Source: Myxococcales bacterium (GTDB taxonomy: Bacteria > Myxococcota_A > UBA9160 > SMWR01). Taken from it: DNA of 53,745 bases. Of this stretch, positions 43,408 through 52,516 are shown piece by piece. The notes beneath the pieces were generated by a model. It ran no database searches and was not told the origin of the DNA. It saw nothing but the letters and a program-made list of their open reading frames with translations. Both the position numbers and the translations under genes were made by a program. The stretch's first letter is position 1; each line of letters starts with the position of its first letter. The stretch spans positions 78,857 to 132,601 of the forward strand of contig JABSQX010000002.1 of assembly GCA_013215615.1 (NCBI GenBank), written 5' to 3'.

Positions 43408-44871
43408 ATGGCCGGAGACTATTTCAGGAAGAAAGCACAGACGAGGCGGGCGGCATCGGGCTCGAAGGCCGCGAGTCGCACCGCCGGAGACGAGGGAAAA
43501 AGCTTGAAGGCGAGCGCGACCCCTAATGCCACGAAACCTGCCAGTGGGGCGACGGGAGTCAGTCGAACCGTATCCGCGGACGAACTCGACCCCGGTCGCG
43601 AGCGACGCCCCCTGGAGTCCTACTTCCAGGAGATCGGCGGGACCCGGACACTGAAGCGCGAGGAGGAGGTGATCCTCGCGAAGGAGCTCGAGACCGCCAC
43701 CCTGGAGCTGCGCGAGACCCTCTACTCCATCCCGATGTGCGCTCGGCACATCGTGCAGCGCTGGGACAAGCTGCGGGCCCTCTCACACACCGGTGCCAAG
43801 CTCTCCGAGTCCATCGGCGACGAGGAGACCGGCGAGATCGCGGCCCGGGTCGAGCGCGGCGTCAAGCGCCTTCGCACACTGCTCGGACAGCGCGACAGAG
43901 CCCGTCAGGCCCGAAAGCGCAAGGACATCGCCCGGGTCGACACCCGGATCTCGCGCGAGATGCAGAGGGCCCACCTCTCGCTGGTCGTGCTGGCCGAGAT
44001 GCGACACGCCGTGCTCCAGCTTGCCCGCGAGCTGCGCCGCTCGCGCCGCGGCACCCGGCGCTTCAAGGAGCTGGAAGTCACCGCGGAGATGGAGCGGGCG
44101 GAACTCCTCGAGCGCGTGGAGGCCGTCGAACGCGCCCACGAGCGCATGAGCGACGAGAAGAACCGCTTCATCGAGCACAACCTGAAGCTCGTCGTCGCCA
44201 TCGCCAAGGACTACCGGAATCTGGGCCTCTCCTTCCCGGACCTGATCCAGGAGGGCAACCTGGGCCTGATCCGGGCCGTCGAGAAGTTCGACCACCGGCG
44301 CGGCTTCAAGTTCTCCACCTACGCGGTCTGGTGGATCCGGCAGGCCCTGGTGCGAGCGATCCAGAACCACTCCCGAACGATTCGGCTTCCCTCGCACGTG
44401 CACGACCGCCTGCAGCGCAGCCAGCGCGTTCGCGCCGAGCTGACCGGCAAGCTGGGGCGAGACCCCACGGCGGCCGAGCTGGCGCCGGAGCTGGGAACCG
44501 ACACGGGGTCCCTCGAAATACTGGACCGCCTGTCCCGGGAGGCCATCTCCCTGGAGTCCTCGGTCGCCGGCACCGAGAAGCGCCTCGAGGACTTCGTCTC
44601 GGATGCCACGGCCAGCGCGCCCGACAATGGGCTGGACGGCGACCGCATGCGCTCGGGTGTCGGCCACCTGATCGGAGCGTTGACCGCGCGCGAGCAGTTG
44701 ATCCTGCGCCTGCGCTACGGGCTGGGCGGCGAGGAGGAGCACACCCTGGAACAGATCGGCCAGACCCTGGGCCTTTCCCGGGAGCGCGTGCGGCAGCTCG
44801 AGGCCCGGGCGCTCAAGAAGCTGCGCGAGACGCTGCCCGCCCAGAACCTGCACCCGATCCTCGAGCCTTAG
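43408..44871 (+). CDS. RpoD/RpoS-type sigma-70 factor
   Basis: A 487-residue sigma factor. A basic, low-complexity N terminus (1-65) stands in place of region 1.1. Region 1.2 begins at [15 protein letters not shown], followed by a charged helical non-conserved region (about 115-245), region 2 ([55 protein letters not shown]), region 3 ([15 protein letters not shown]) and region 4.2 ([19 protein letters not shown]). It could be the primary sigma factor or a group 2 alternative; the 487 residues are short for RpoD in this kind of organism. Confidence 0.88.
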   Translation: MAGDYFRKKAQTRRAASGSKAASRTAGDEGKSLKASATPNATKPASGATGVSRTVSADELDPGRERRPLESYFQEIGGTRTLKREEEVILAKELETATLELRETLYSIPMCARHIVQRWDKLRALSHTGAKLSESIGDEETGEIAARVERGVKRLRTLLGQRDRARQARKRKDIARVDTRISREMQRAHLSLVVLAEMRHAVLQLARELRRSRRGTRRFKELEVTAEMERAELLERVEAVERAHERMSDEKNRFIEHNLKLVVAIAKDYRNLGLSFPDLIQEGNLGLIRAVEKFDHRRGFKFSTYAVWWIRQALVRAIQNHSRTIRLPSHVHDRLQRSQRVRAELTGKLGRDPTAAELAPELGTDTGSLEILDRLSREAISLESSVAGTEKRLEDFVSDATASAPDNGLDGDRMRSGVGHLIGALTAREQLILRLRYGLGGEEEHTLEQIGQTLGLSRERVRQLEARALKKLRETLPAQNLHPILEP

Positions 44872-44908
44872 CCGACCACTCCCGGCACGCTGCGCCTGGG
44901 GGGGCTGA

Positions 44909-44929
44909 CGCAGGCCCGGGAGGCCTGCG
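44909..44929. terminator. Hairpin between the convergent sigma factor and uppP genes
   Basis: CGCAGGCC (44909-44916), CGGGA, GGCCTGCG (44922-44929): a perfect 8-bp stem in the 93-bp space between convergent stops. No U-tract on either strand; it may act as a shared transcript end. Confidence 0.4.
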
Positions 44930-44964
44930 CGCGAAACTCGCGGAGTTCCCGGACCGCGAGAATC

Positions 44965-45747
44965 TCAGTGGAGCCAGAGCCAGGCCAGGAAGAGCGCGCC
45001 CACCGACCAGGTGTAGTACGCGAAGCGGTACAGGCTTCCCCCCTGCAGCAGGCGCACGAAGAGCGCGATGGCGGCGACGCCAAAGAGCATCGCCACCGCG
45101 CTTCCCAGCCAGAGCGGCTGCAGCGCGGCAGCAGGCATCCCGGCAAGTTCGGGCAGCAGCCGCAGCGTGGCGCCCGAGATGACAATCACGCTCATCAGGA
45201 AGGAGAACTCGGCAGCAGCGGCAGGGCGCACGCCCAGCGCCAGGGCCGCGGCCACGGTGGTACCGCTGCGCGATACGCCCGGAAGGATCGCAAGGGCCTG
45301 GGCACAGCCGATCCAGAAGGCGGCCCCCCAACCCGGGGCCTCGAGGAACGCCCGCTGCGCGGACCGCCGCGTGCTCCAGAGCGCCGCGCCGGTGACCCAC
45401 AGACAGATCCCGGTGACGGCGGGCACCTCGAACTGCCGCTCGAGGGCATCACCGGCGGCCAACACCAGCACGACCGCGGGCAAGCTCGCGAGCGCGAGCT
45501 TGCCCGTGTAGACGACCGCCTCGCGCTCGCCCACGCAGAGCCCGCGCAGCAGGACCCATACCCTTCGGCGGTAGAAGATCAGCACCGAGGCCAGCGTGGC
45601 GAGGTGGACGGCGACCTCGAAACGCAGGCCCTCGTCGCGCACGCCGAGCAGCGCCTGGAAGATCACCAGATGTCCGGAACTCGACACCGGCAGGAACTCC
45701 GTGAGCCCCTGGACCGCGCCGAGCACCGCCGCCTCTAAATCCGTCAC
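44965..45747 (-). CDS. uppP: Undecaprenyl-diphosphatase UppP (BacA)
   Basis: A 260-residue membrane enzyme that dephosphorylates undecaprenyl diphosphate, regenerating the lipid carrier used by MraY and MurG. Key motifs: AVLGAVQGLTEFLPVSSSGHLVIF and the PGVSRSGTTVAAALALG loop containing the active-site Ser/Arg. Seven or eight hydrophobic helices. GTG start at 45747, where the family N terminus (TDLEAAVLGAVQG) begins. Divergent from thrH; the 255 bp between them contain a TATTCT (45913-45918) but no convincing full promoter. Confidence 0.94.
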   Translation of the reverse strand: MTDLEAAVLGAVQGLTEFLPVSSSGHLVIFQALLGVRDEGLRFEVAVHLATLASVLIFYRRRVWVLLRGLCVGEREAVVYTGKLALASLPAVVLVLAAGDALERQFEVPAVTGICLWVTGAALWSTRRSAQRAFLEAPGWGAAFWIGCAQALAILPGVSRSGTTVAAALALGVRPAAAAEFSFLMSVIVISGATLRLLPELAGMPAAALQPLWLGSAVAMLFGVAAIALFVRLLQGGSLYRFAYYTWSVGALFLAWLWLH

Positions 45748-46002
45748 CGCGAAGCGCCATCCCCCGACAGGCGGGCTTTCCCCGCACCCTCTCGCCGCGC
45801 TGCCCGCGAAGACGCCAACCACCGGGCGTCGCGATACCTCGCGGATGCTATCGAATCCACGCCGCCCGGCGCTTGTGTGCCCAGCATCGAGGGGCAATCG
45901 CGCCCCGGTCGCTATTCTCTGCGCCCGACGAGGTGCCCCCGTGCGGGCCGCTAGCCATAGCCGGCGCCGCGTCGCCGCGAACCCGAAGCTCCAGGAGTCC
46001 AC

Positions 46003-46623
46003 GTGATCATCGCCTGCCTGGACCTGGAGGGAGTCCTGACTCCCGAAATCTGGATCAACGTGGCGGAGCGCACGGGGATCGACGCCCTTCGCCTCACCAC
46101 GCGGGACGAGCCCGACTACGACGTGCTGATGGGAAAGCGCTTGGCCATCCTCGAGGAGCACGGCCTCGGCCTCTCCGACATCCAGGCCGTCATCGCCACC
46201 CTGGACCCGCTGCCGGGCGCGCGGGATTTCCTGGACTGGCTACGCGAGCGCTTCCAGGTGGTGATCCTCTCCGACACCTTCTACGAGTTTGCGGACCCGC
46301 TCATGCAGGCCCTGGGACGCCCGACACTGCTGTGCCACAGCCTCGAGATCGACGCCCGGGGCCGCGTAGCAGGCTACCGGATCCGCCTGCCCGACCAGAA
46401 GCGCCGGGCGGTGGAGGCCTTCCGCGCCCTCGCCTTCCAGACCATCGCCGCCGGTGATTCCTACAACGACACCAGCATGCTCGGCGCTGCCGACGCCGGC
46501 ATCCTGTTCCGCCCACCTGAAAACGTGATCCGGGAGTTCCCCGATTTCCCGGTGACCCAGGGCTACGAGGAGCTACGCGAGGCCTTCCTGGCCGGGGAGG
46601 CCCAGTGCGCAGCGCTCGCCTGA
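46003..46623 (+). CDS. thrH: ThrH-type phosphoserine phosphatase/homoserine phosphotransferase
   Basis: A 206-residue HAD-superfamily enzyme. [22 protein letters not shown] is the ThrH form of motif I (D-x-E rather than the D-x-D of SerB), LSDTFYEF is motif II, and [18 protein letters not shown] is motif III. Known ThrH dephosphorylates phosphoserine and can pass the phosphate to homoserine. GTG at 46003 has AGGAG 5 nt upstream. The stop lies 19 bases inside the next gene. Confidence 0.92.
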   Translation: MIIACLDLEGVLTPEIWINVAERTGIDALRLTTRDEPDYDVLMGKRLAILEEHGLGLSDIQAVIATLDPLPGARDFLDWLRERFQVVILSDTFYEFADPLMQALGRPTLLCHSLEIDARGRVAGYRIRLPDQKRRAVEAFRALAFQTIAAGDSYNDTSMLGAADAGILFRPPENVIREFPDFPVTQGYEELREAFLAGEAQCAALA

Positions 46624-47081
46624 AGCCGCGCCGGGTCTGGTTGAGCGCGCTCGTGGCCGGGCTGGCCCTGGCCTGCGGATCCGATCCGCCCGCCGACCAG
46701 TCCGCCCCCGCGCCCACGGCCCCGGCCCCCGCTGCGGAAACCCGTGAGGAGCCTACGCGGGCCCTCGAGCCCGGCGACGCGGCGGCCGGTGCGCTCACCT
46801 ACAGGAACCTCTGCGCCTCCTGCCACGGTGAGAGCGGCTGCGGGGACGGACCGCTGGCCTCGACCCTCGACCCCAAGCCCGCGCGCCACTGCGACGGCGA
46901 GCGCATGAACGGGGTCGAGGACGACTACCTGGTGGAGATCATCACGCGCGGCGGATACGCGCTCGACAAGTCACAGATGATGGCCGCCTGGGGGGGCACG
47001 CTCTCCCCCCAGCAGATCCAGGACGTGGTGGCCTTCATCCGCACGCTCGCGGACCCGCCCTACGCGGCCCCCGGCTCCTGA
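46605..47081 (+). CDS. Cytochrome c lipoprotein, class I-like
   Basis: A 158-residue exported c-type cytochrome. A lipobox (LALAC, Cys24) follows the signal helix, then a Pro/Ala-rich linker (30-50) and a heme domain with C70-A-S-C73-H74 and a probable axial Met at 125 or 126 (SQMMAAWGG). Probably a membrane-anchored periplasmic electron carrier. GTG at 46605 has GGGGAGG just upstream, inside thrH; the 19-bp overlap suggests coupled expression, although no functional link to ThrH is obvious. Confidence 0.85.
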   Translation: MRSARLKPRRVWLSALVAGLALACGSDPPADQSAPAPTAPAPAAETREEPTRALEPGDAAAGALTYRNLCASCHGESGCGDGPLASTLDPKPARHCDGERMNGVEDDYLVEIITRGGYALDKSQMMAAWGGTLSPQQIQDVVAFIRTLADPPYAAPGS

Positions 47082-47872
47082 AGCACCCCCCCGGCCTCGC
47101 GCCTTGCGTCCAGTTTGAACATGCGGCGCCCGCCGGGCTGGTAGGTGAGCACCGCGGCGCGGCGCGCCCTTCCGGACCGGTTGGGCTCGGAGCCATGCAC
47201 GCTGTGGGCACTGAAGAAGACCAGGCTCCCCGCCGGCACCTCGAAGAGCAGCTGCCGGGAGGCATCGAAGCCACGCGGGTCGGTGAAGAGCGGACCCAGC
47301 GTGCCGTCGCCCTCGAGCCCCGGCAACATGCCGCGCTTGTGACTGCCCGCAATCACCCGGAAGCAGCCGTTTTGCGCGCTGGCATCGTCGAGGGTCACCA
47401 GTACGTTGGGCATGCGTTCGAGCTCGGACGCGAAGTGCGCCCAGTAGGGGGAGTCCTGGTGCCAACGGAAACCCGATCCCTCGTAGGGGCGCTTCAGGTT
47501 GATCTTGTCGGTAAAGAGAGCGACACGCTCGTCGTCCACCAGCTCGCGCACGGGCACCACGATGCGCGGATCGTCCACCAGGGCGTCGCAGCGAGCGTCC
47601 AGGTGGTGGAAGGGCTCCACCACGCGCACGGCCCCGGATGCCGGGTCGTGCTCCATCTGCACGGTGGCGTCCTCGGTCTCGAAATAACGGTTGCCGTCGA
47701 TCCGGTAGCCGCGGCCCGAGCTCTCGATCTCCCCCTCGACCAGGACCACGCAGCGCTCCACGGCCTGCCGCAACGCCGCAATCTCCTGGGAGGAGAACAC
47801 GGCCTTCCGGCTGAAACAGCCCTGCTCGCGCCAGGCGAGCCGCTCGCTCTTCGACAGGCCTTCCGCGCCCAC
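47060..47872 (-). CDS. Phytanoyl-CoA dioxygenase (PhyH) family Fe(II)/2-oxoglutarate oxygenase
   Basis: A 270-residue double-stranded beta-helix oxygenase. The iron ligands are in FRWHQDSPYW (HxD) and the distal His in FFSAHSVHGSEPN; RRAAVLTYQPGG carries the 2-oxoglutarate-binding Arg. The GTG start at 47872 has GGAGG 9 nt upstream; the frame stays open further, mostly as antisense of the PP2C gene. Convergent with, and overlapping by 22 bp, the cytochrome gene. The substrate is unknown: PhyH proteins hydroxylate many small molecules. Confidence 0.82.
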   Translation of the reverse strand: MGAEGLSKSERLAWREQGCFSRKAVFSSQEIAALRQAVERCVVLVEGEIESSGRGYRIDGNRYFETEDATVQMEHDPASGAVRVVEPFHHLDARCDALVDDPRIVVPVRELVDDERVALFTDKINLKRPYEGSGFRWHQDSPYWAHFASELERMPNVLVTLDDASAQNGCFRVIAGSHKRGMLPGLEGDGTLGPLFTDPRGFDASRQLLFEVPAGSLVFFSAHSVHGSEPNRSGRARRAAVLTYQPGGRRMFKLDARREAGGVLQEPGAA

Positions 47873-47980
47873 GTCGGGGCACCTCCGCGGGAACCACGCC
47901 CCGTAGAAAGCGAGTTTCCGACGCGCTGCGAGAATCCGCAAGTCGCGCGCCCTATACTGAAGACGGGGGGGAACGCGGCG

Positions 47981-48796
47981 TTGCACACCGCCAAGCTCTG
48001 CGGCCCCGAGCAGACGCAAATCGGAAATCATGCGGCGGTCGGCCGGGGCTTCGCGGCCATCGGCCTGTCGCGCGGTGGCGCTGCCAAGACCTATCGGTAC
48101 CGGGACCCCAACGAGGACGCCTGCGCGTTCGCGACCTCGCCCGCCGGCATGCTGCTCGCCGTGGCGGACGGCCACTGGGGGTGGGAGGGCTCCCAGGCCG
48201 CCGTGTTGCGACTCATCGAGACCCACGCGGCGAGCCTGCTGGCAACCGGGGACAGCGGGCACTCGGAGTCCTGGGAGGCGACGGCCCGCACGCTGCTCGT
48301 CGACCTCCAGCAGCAGATCCTGCGGGCCGGCGGGCACCGCGGCGCGAAGCCGCCGCGCACCACGCTGAGCCTGGCCATCGCGTTCCCCGAGCGCTCGCTG
48401 ATGAACTGGCTGTGCGTGGGGGACAGCCTGCTCTTCGTGGTGGAGGAGGGCGGCAGCCACGAAATCGGCGCGCCTGTGGGCGCGATCCACTACCTGGGTT
48501 CTCCCGCGGACGACGCAGAGCGCCTCTACGCCCACGCGCGCGTGGGCAGCCGGTCGCTCCGGGACTGCCGCGCCCTGGTGCTGGCCACCGACGGCCTCTC
48601 GGAGCCCGGGATCGGCGTCGTCGACCCCGCCGCCAGCATCGAGTCGGCAAGCACCAGCGCCGCCCGCGCCGAGGATCCGGAGCTATGCGCGCTCGAGACC
48701 GTGCGCAACCTCTTGGAAGAGGTGCTCTCCTCCCAACGGCGCCAACGCGCGGGGGACAACATCGCGATCGCGGTGGGCTGGCTCGGGGCGCGCTGA
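47981..48796 (+). CDS. PP2C-like protein phosphatase
   Basis: A 271-residue PPM/PP2C-type phosphatase. Metal-binding motifs are recognisable: RDPNEDACAF, MLLAVADGHWGWEGSQAA (the DGxxG-type motif, with W-G-W), LVLATDGLSEPG and GDNIAIAV. No kinase, anti-sigma or membrane domain is attached. The start is TTG at 47981, with a G-run (47965-47971) 9 nt upstream and TATACT (47953-47958) as a good -10 candidate. Divergent from the PhyH gene; no partner kinase is adjacent. Confidence 0.78.
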   Translation: MHTAKLCGPEQTQIGNHAAVGRGFAAIGLSRGGAAKTYRYRDPNEDACAFATSPAGMLLAVADGHWGWEGSQAAVLRLIETHAASLLATGDSGHSESWEATARTLLVDLQQQILRAGGHRGAKPPRTTLSLAIAFPERSLMNWLCVGDSLLFVVEEGGSHEIGAPVGAIHYLGSPADDAERLYAHARVGSRSLRDCRALVLATDGLSEPGIGVVDPAASIESASTSAARAEDPELCALETVRNLLEEVLSSQRRQRAGDNIAIAVGWLGAR

Positions 48797-48832
48797 GCGG
48801 CGGCGCGCCCGCGGCATTCCCGCCAACCCCGC

Positions 48833-49954
48833 TCAGAGACTGGCCAGCAAGCCCACCACTCGCTCCGCGAGCGCTCCCGCCGCGGTGAGCCCCGGCGACT
48901 CGATACCCATGCAGTTCACCAGACCCGGCAAACCGGCCGCCGACTCCTCGGCCACCACGAAGTCCCGGAAGGGCTCTCCGGGCCCCGAGAGCTTGGCGCG
49001 CACGCCCGCGAAGTCCGGCTGCAACCACTCCTCCTCGAGCGCGGGCAGGTAGCGTTGCACGAGCCGGGCAAAGTGAGCGGCCTTGGCGGGGTCCACGCGG
49101 TAGTCGAGGGAATCCACGTACTCGGCATCGGGTCCGAAACGCAGCCGCCCGCCCAGGTCCACGCCGGCGTGCACTCCGAGCCCGGGGCCGCGAGCCACCG
49201 GGTACACGAGCCGGTCCAGCTTCAGGGGCGCACCGGGAGCCATCGAGAAGTAGTCGCCCTTGCAGGGATGCAGGCGGTAACCGGCGGCCACCACGTCCAT
49301 GCCCAGCTTCTCGGCGAGCGACTGGGCGTGCAGACCCGCGGCGTTGACGAGGGCTCCGCACTGCAACTCCGCGCGCTGGCCATCCGCGTCGTCGACCTGC
49401 AAGCGGAAGCCCCCGGGCGTGGCGCCCGCTTCCAGGACCTCCGCCTGGGTGAGCAACACGGCGCCGTGGGCCTCGGCCTCGGCGAGGTAGGAGAGGCACA
49501 GCGCATGGGCGTCCACGATGCCGCTCTGGGGCGACTCCAGGGCCGCCAGTGCCCGCACCTGTGGCTCCCGGCGAGCGACCTCAGCGGCATCGAGCAAGGC
49601 GAGGTCCTCGGCGCCGTTGGCCGTGCCCAGCGCCTCGAGTTCCTCGAGGGCCGGTAGCTCCTCGTCGCGGGTGGCCACGACCAGCTTCCCGCGGCGCCGG
49701 TGCGGGATGCCCAGCCGTTCGCAGCGCTCGTAGAGGAGGTGGCGGCCCGCCACGCACAGCGTCGCCTTCAGCGAGCCCTCCGGGTAGTAGAGGCCCGCGT
49801 GCACCACCTCGCTGTTGCGAGCGCTGGTCTCCCGGGCGATGCCCTCCTGCCGCTCGAGGATCAGCAGCGAGCGCCCGGCCCGTGCCAGCGCCGCCGCCAC
49901 GGCGAGGCCCACCACCCCGGCGCCCACCACCACGACATCCGCATCTCGCTGCAT
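48833..49954 (-). CDS. lhgO: L-2-hydroxyglutarate dehydrogenase/oxidase, DAO family
   Basis: A 373-residue FAD enzyme. ADVVVVGAGVVGLAVAAALARAGRS is the dinucleotide fold, SARNSEVVHAGLYYPEGSLKA is a hallmark of L-2-hydroxyglutarate oxidases, and CKGDYFSM and VNCMGIESPGLTAAGALAE are also typical. Predicted to oxidise L-2-hydroxyglutarate to 2-oxoglutarate with electron transfer to quinone or oxygen. Downstream of the PfkB gene on the same strand (21-bp gap), so likely cotranscribed. Confidence 0.87.
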   Translation of the reverse strand: MQRDADVVVVGAGVVGLAVAAALARAGRSLLILERQEGIARETSARNSEVVHAGLYYPEGSLKATLCVAGRHLLYERCERLGIPHRRRGKLVVATRDEELPALEELEALGTANGAEDLALLDAAEVARREPQVRALAALESPQSGIVDAHALCLSYLAEAEAHGAVLLTQAEVLEAGATPGGFRLQVDDADGQRAELQCGALVNAAGLHAQSLAEKLGMDVVAAGYRLHPCKGDYFSMAPGAPLKLDRLVYPVARGPGLGVHAGVDLGGRLRFGPDAEYVDSLDYRVDPAKAAHFARLVQRYLPALEEEWLQPDFAGVRAKLSGPGEPFRDFVVAEESAAGLPGLVNCMGIESPGLTAAGALAERVVGLLASL

Positions 49955-49975
49955 GTCCGCCCGCGCGGCGCCGGC

Positions 49976-50911
49976 TTAGAACGCCGCGCCGAAGACCTCC
50001 GCGTAGTCCCTGCGGAACGCCTCGAGATCGATGCGCTGCACCTGGGTGCCGAGCACCGCCACCTGGCGCGCACCCATCAGGCTCCCCATGCGCCCGGCCA
50101 CGTCGAGGGGCTGCCCGGCGGCCAGGCCATACAGGAAGCCCGCCCGATAGGCGTCCCCGCAGCCCGTGGGATCGACCACCTCCGCCGCGGCCACCGCCGG
50201 GATCTGCAATGCGTCGCCGTCCGCCCGCACCTCCGAGCCCTCGGCGCCGCGGGTGATGATCACCACGCCGCAGCGCGCTGCCACGGCGGCCTCGTCGAGA
50301 CCCGTGGTCTCGAGGGTCAGCGACCACTCGTAGTCGTTCACGAAGTAGCCGGCGGCGCCCTCGATGAGTTCCACGAGTTCGTCGCGGGAGAGCAGGGGCA
50401 AGCCGTGGCTGGGATCCACGTAGGTGGGCACCCCCCGCTCCTTGAGGGCCCGGGCGTGGTCGAGCATCGCCTGCTTGCCGTTGGAGGAGACGATGGCGAG
50501 GTCGATGGCTTCCTTCACGTCCTGCACGCGGGCCTCGTGGGCGCGCGCCATGGCGCCCTCGTAGAAGGCCCAGATCTGGCAGTCGTCGGCGTCGGTGGTC
50601 GCGAAGCCCTGGGCGGTGCGCACGTCCGACAGCACCCGCAGCCCGTCGCGCCGAATCCCGCAGCCGTCCAGCCACTCCGCGTAGGGGCCGAAATCCTCGC
50701 CCACGGCGGCGAGGATCAGCGGTTCCTCGCCCAGCAGCCGCAGGTGGTAGGCGATGTTGCCCGCCACGCCCCCGAAGTGCGTCTTCAGGCTGGTGATGTT
50801 GAAGGAGACGTTCAGCGCGTGCAGCTTCTCGGGCAGGATGTGGTTCGCGAAGCGGTCCGGGAAGACCATGATGTGGTCGAGGGCCAGCGAACCGGACACC
50901 AGGATCGTCAT
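49976..50911 (-). CDS. PfkB family sugar or nucleoside kinase
   Basis: A 311-residue ribokinase-fold kinase: ILVSGSLALDHIM at the start, THFGGVAGNIAYHLRLLG as the substrate-binding GG motif, and EVVDPTGCGDAYRAGFLYG carrying the DTxGxGD-type catalytic Asp. The DHIMVFPDRFANHILPEK stretch resembles bacterial adenosine-kinase-like members. Substrate not determinable. The 108 bp before it are shared with the divergent purN. Confidence 0.85.
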   Translation of the reverse strand: MTILVSGSLALDHIMVFPDRFANHILPEKLHALNVSFNITSLKTHFGGVAGNIAYHLRLLGEEPLILAAVGEDFGPYAEWLDGCGIRRDGLRVLSDVRTAQGFATTDADDCQIWAFYEGAMARAHEARVQDVKEAIDLAIVSSNGKQAMLDHARALKERGVPTYVDPSHGLPLLSRDELVELIEGAAGYFVNDYEWSLTLETTGLDEAAVAARCGVVIITRGAEGSEVRADGDALQIPAVAAAEVVDPTGCGDAYRAGFLYGLAAGQPLDVAGRMGSLMGARQVAVLGTQVQRIDLEAFRRDYAEVFGAAF

Positions 50912-51019
50912 GCGGGCCTCCTCGACCGGGCAGTCTCGCGAGCGGGCCCCGGGGCGTCAACTCGCGGTGGCCGCCTCCCCCGGCCACGGCAGCGAAATGG
51001 GGCTGATAGACTCCCCGCC

Positions 51020-51640
51020 ATGGCGAAGCTGCGCGTGGCGGTGCTGCTCTCGGGCAGCGGCACCAGCCTCGAAAACCTCTGCGAGCAGATCGACGCCGGT
51101 GCCGTGCCCGCCGAGATCGCCTGCGTGATCGCCTCCCGCGCCAGCGCGGGGGGGCTCGACCGGGCGCGGCGGCGCGGGATTCCCGCCCATGCCGTACCCC
51201 GGCGCGAGCATCCTGGCGTGGGCGCCTTCAATGACGCCCTGCACGCCATCCTGGAGGGCTACGAGATCGACCTGGTCGCCCTGCTCGGCTTCCTCTCCCC
51301 CTTCCAGTCCCGCGGGCGCTGGAAGGGTCGCGTGATCAACGTGCATCCCGCCCTGATCCCCGCCTTCTGCGGCAAGGGCTACTACGGCCGGCACGTCCAC
51401 GAGGCCGTACTGGCCAGCGGTGTGCGCGTCAGCGGCGCCAGCGTCCACTTCGCGGAAGACGAATACGACTCCGGGCCCATCATCCTCCAGGAGGCCGTGG
51501 AGGTGCGGGAGGACGACACGCCCGACAGCTTGGCGGCCCGGGTCCAGGCCGCGGAGCGGCGCCTGGTCCCCCAGGCGGTGCGCCTCTTCGCCGAGGGGCG
51601 CCTGGCCATCGAGGGCCGCCGGGTACGCATCCGAGGCTGA
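51020..51640 (+). CDS. purN: Phosphoribosylglycinamide formyltransferase
   Basis: A 206-residue GAR transformylase of purine synthesis. RVAVLLSGSGTSLENLCEQI, LLGFLSPFQSRGRWKGRVINVHPALIPAFCGKGYYGRHVHEAVL and GASVHFAEDEYDSGPII contain the substrate-binding and catalytic Asn-His-Asp residues (N in INVHP, H in NVHP, D in EYDSG). YGR-H replaces the usual MYG-xxVH spacing only slightly. ATG 51020; the upstream open frame is antisense to the PfkB and lhgO genes. Confidence 0.93.
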   Translation: MAKLRVAVLLSGSGTSLENLCEQIDAGAVPAEIACVIASRASAGGLDRARRRGIPAHAVPRREHPGVGAFNDALHAILEGYEIDLVALLGFLSPFQSRGRWKGRVINVHPALIPAFCGKGYYGRHVHEAVLASGVRVSGASVHFAEDEYDSGPIILQEAVEVREDDTPDSLAARVQAAERRLVPQAVRLFAEGRLAIEGRRVRIRG

Positions 51641-51690
51641 GCGTCCCCCGGCGCTCGCCACACCCGCATGGCGATTTCTGTCCGGCGGCG

Positions 51691-51719
51691 TTTTTTTGCT
51701 TGAAGAAAAGCGAAAAAAA
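51691..51719. promoter_or_regulatory. T7/A7 inverted repeat upstream of imuA
   Basis: TTTTTTTGCTT (51691-51701) pairs with AAGC-g-AAAAAAA (51708-51719) around GAAGAA. It is a striking AT island between purN and imuA. It could act as a bidirectional weak terminator or as an upstream promoter element; no LexA box of the E. coli type is present next to it. Confidence 0.35.
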
Positions 51720-51735
51720 GACGAAAGTAGGATGC

Positions 51736-52512
51736 GTGTCCCCGGTCCCCCGACCCCGCGCAGGCCCCGCACGTCCCGACGCGGCGGGGCCGGAATCCGC
51801 CCTGCCGCCGTCCGAGGCGCGCGAGCAGGTCATCGGGTCGCTGCTGCGCGAGTTGGGCTCCCAGCTGCGCCGGGGCCACCGCGCGGCGCACTGCACGGGC
51901 CGGCCCCTGCCCACCGGCCTGCCCTCCATCGATGAGTTGGTGGGGGGCGGACTGCCGGGCGGAAAGCTGTGCGAGATCGTCGGCCCCGCTTCCTCGGGGC
52001 GCACCTCGCTGGCGTTGGGGCTGCTGGCCCGGGCCACCCGCGCGGGCGAGTGGGTGGCGCTGGTCGACGAGGCCGACGCCTTCGACCCCGCCTCCGCGGA
52101 CAACGCGGGGGTCGCCCTGCCCCGGCTTCTCTGGGCCCGCCCCCCGGACCGCTCCCGGGCCCTGCGCTGCTGCCAGCAGTTGCTGGCCGCACGAGGCTTC
52201 GCGCTGGTGGTCTGGGATGCCGCGGGCAGGGGGCGGCAACCGACACTGCCCGGTGCCGCCTGGCAGAAACTGGCACGCAGCGCGGCCAGCGCGGGAACCG
52301 CGCTGGTGGTGCTCTGCGAACGGCACCTGGCCGGCCCCTGCTCGGAGCTCTCCCTGGAGCTGCAGCGGGCCCGGGCGCACTTCGGGGGGGCGCCGGGAGC
52401 GCCCGCGCTGCTCGAAGGCATGGAGGTCGCCGCCACCGTGCTGCGCGGGCGCCGCGGAAGTGCCGGCGGTGCCGCTCGCGCTCGGCTGAGCGTACACCCG
52501 CCGTCGGCCTGA
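51736..52512 (+). CDS. imuA: ImuA-like RecA-related protein
   Basis: A RecA-fold protein of about 258 residues. LPTGLPSIDELVGGGLPGGKLCEIVG, then GPASSGRTSLALGLL as P-loop, where the Walker lysine is replaced by Arg, so ATP use is doubtful. Walker B-like FALVVWDAAG follows. Known ImuA works with ImuB and DnaE2 in SOS translesion synthesis. The start is uncertain: GTG at 51736 or TTG at 51700 (270 residues). imuB begins 4 bp after the stop. Confidence 0.82.
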   Translation: MSPVPRPRAGPARPDAAGPESALPPSEAREQVIGSLLRELGSQLRRGHRAAHCTGRPLPTGLPSIDELVGGGLPGGKLCEIVGPASSGRTSLALGLLARATRAGEWVALVDEADAFDPASADNAGVALPRLLWARPPDRSRALRCCQQLLAARGFALVVWDAAGRGRQPTLPGAAWQKLARSAASAGTALVVLCERHLAGPCSELSLELQRARAHFGGAPGAPALLEGMEVAATVLRGRRGSAGGAARARLSVHPPSA

Positions 52513-52516
52513 GGGC

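Noticed and set aside
45748-46002. Gene in the space between uppP and thrH
   Set aside because: No frame with a plausible start, composition or family resemblance; taken as a divergent promoter region.
47060-48535. 491-codon frame on the minus strand extending the PhyH gene
   Set aside because: The upstream half is antisense to the PP2C gene; the GTG at 47872 has a good ribosome binding site and the PhyH domain begins there.
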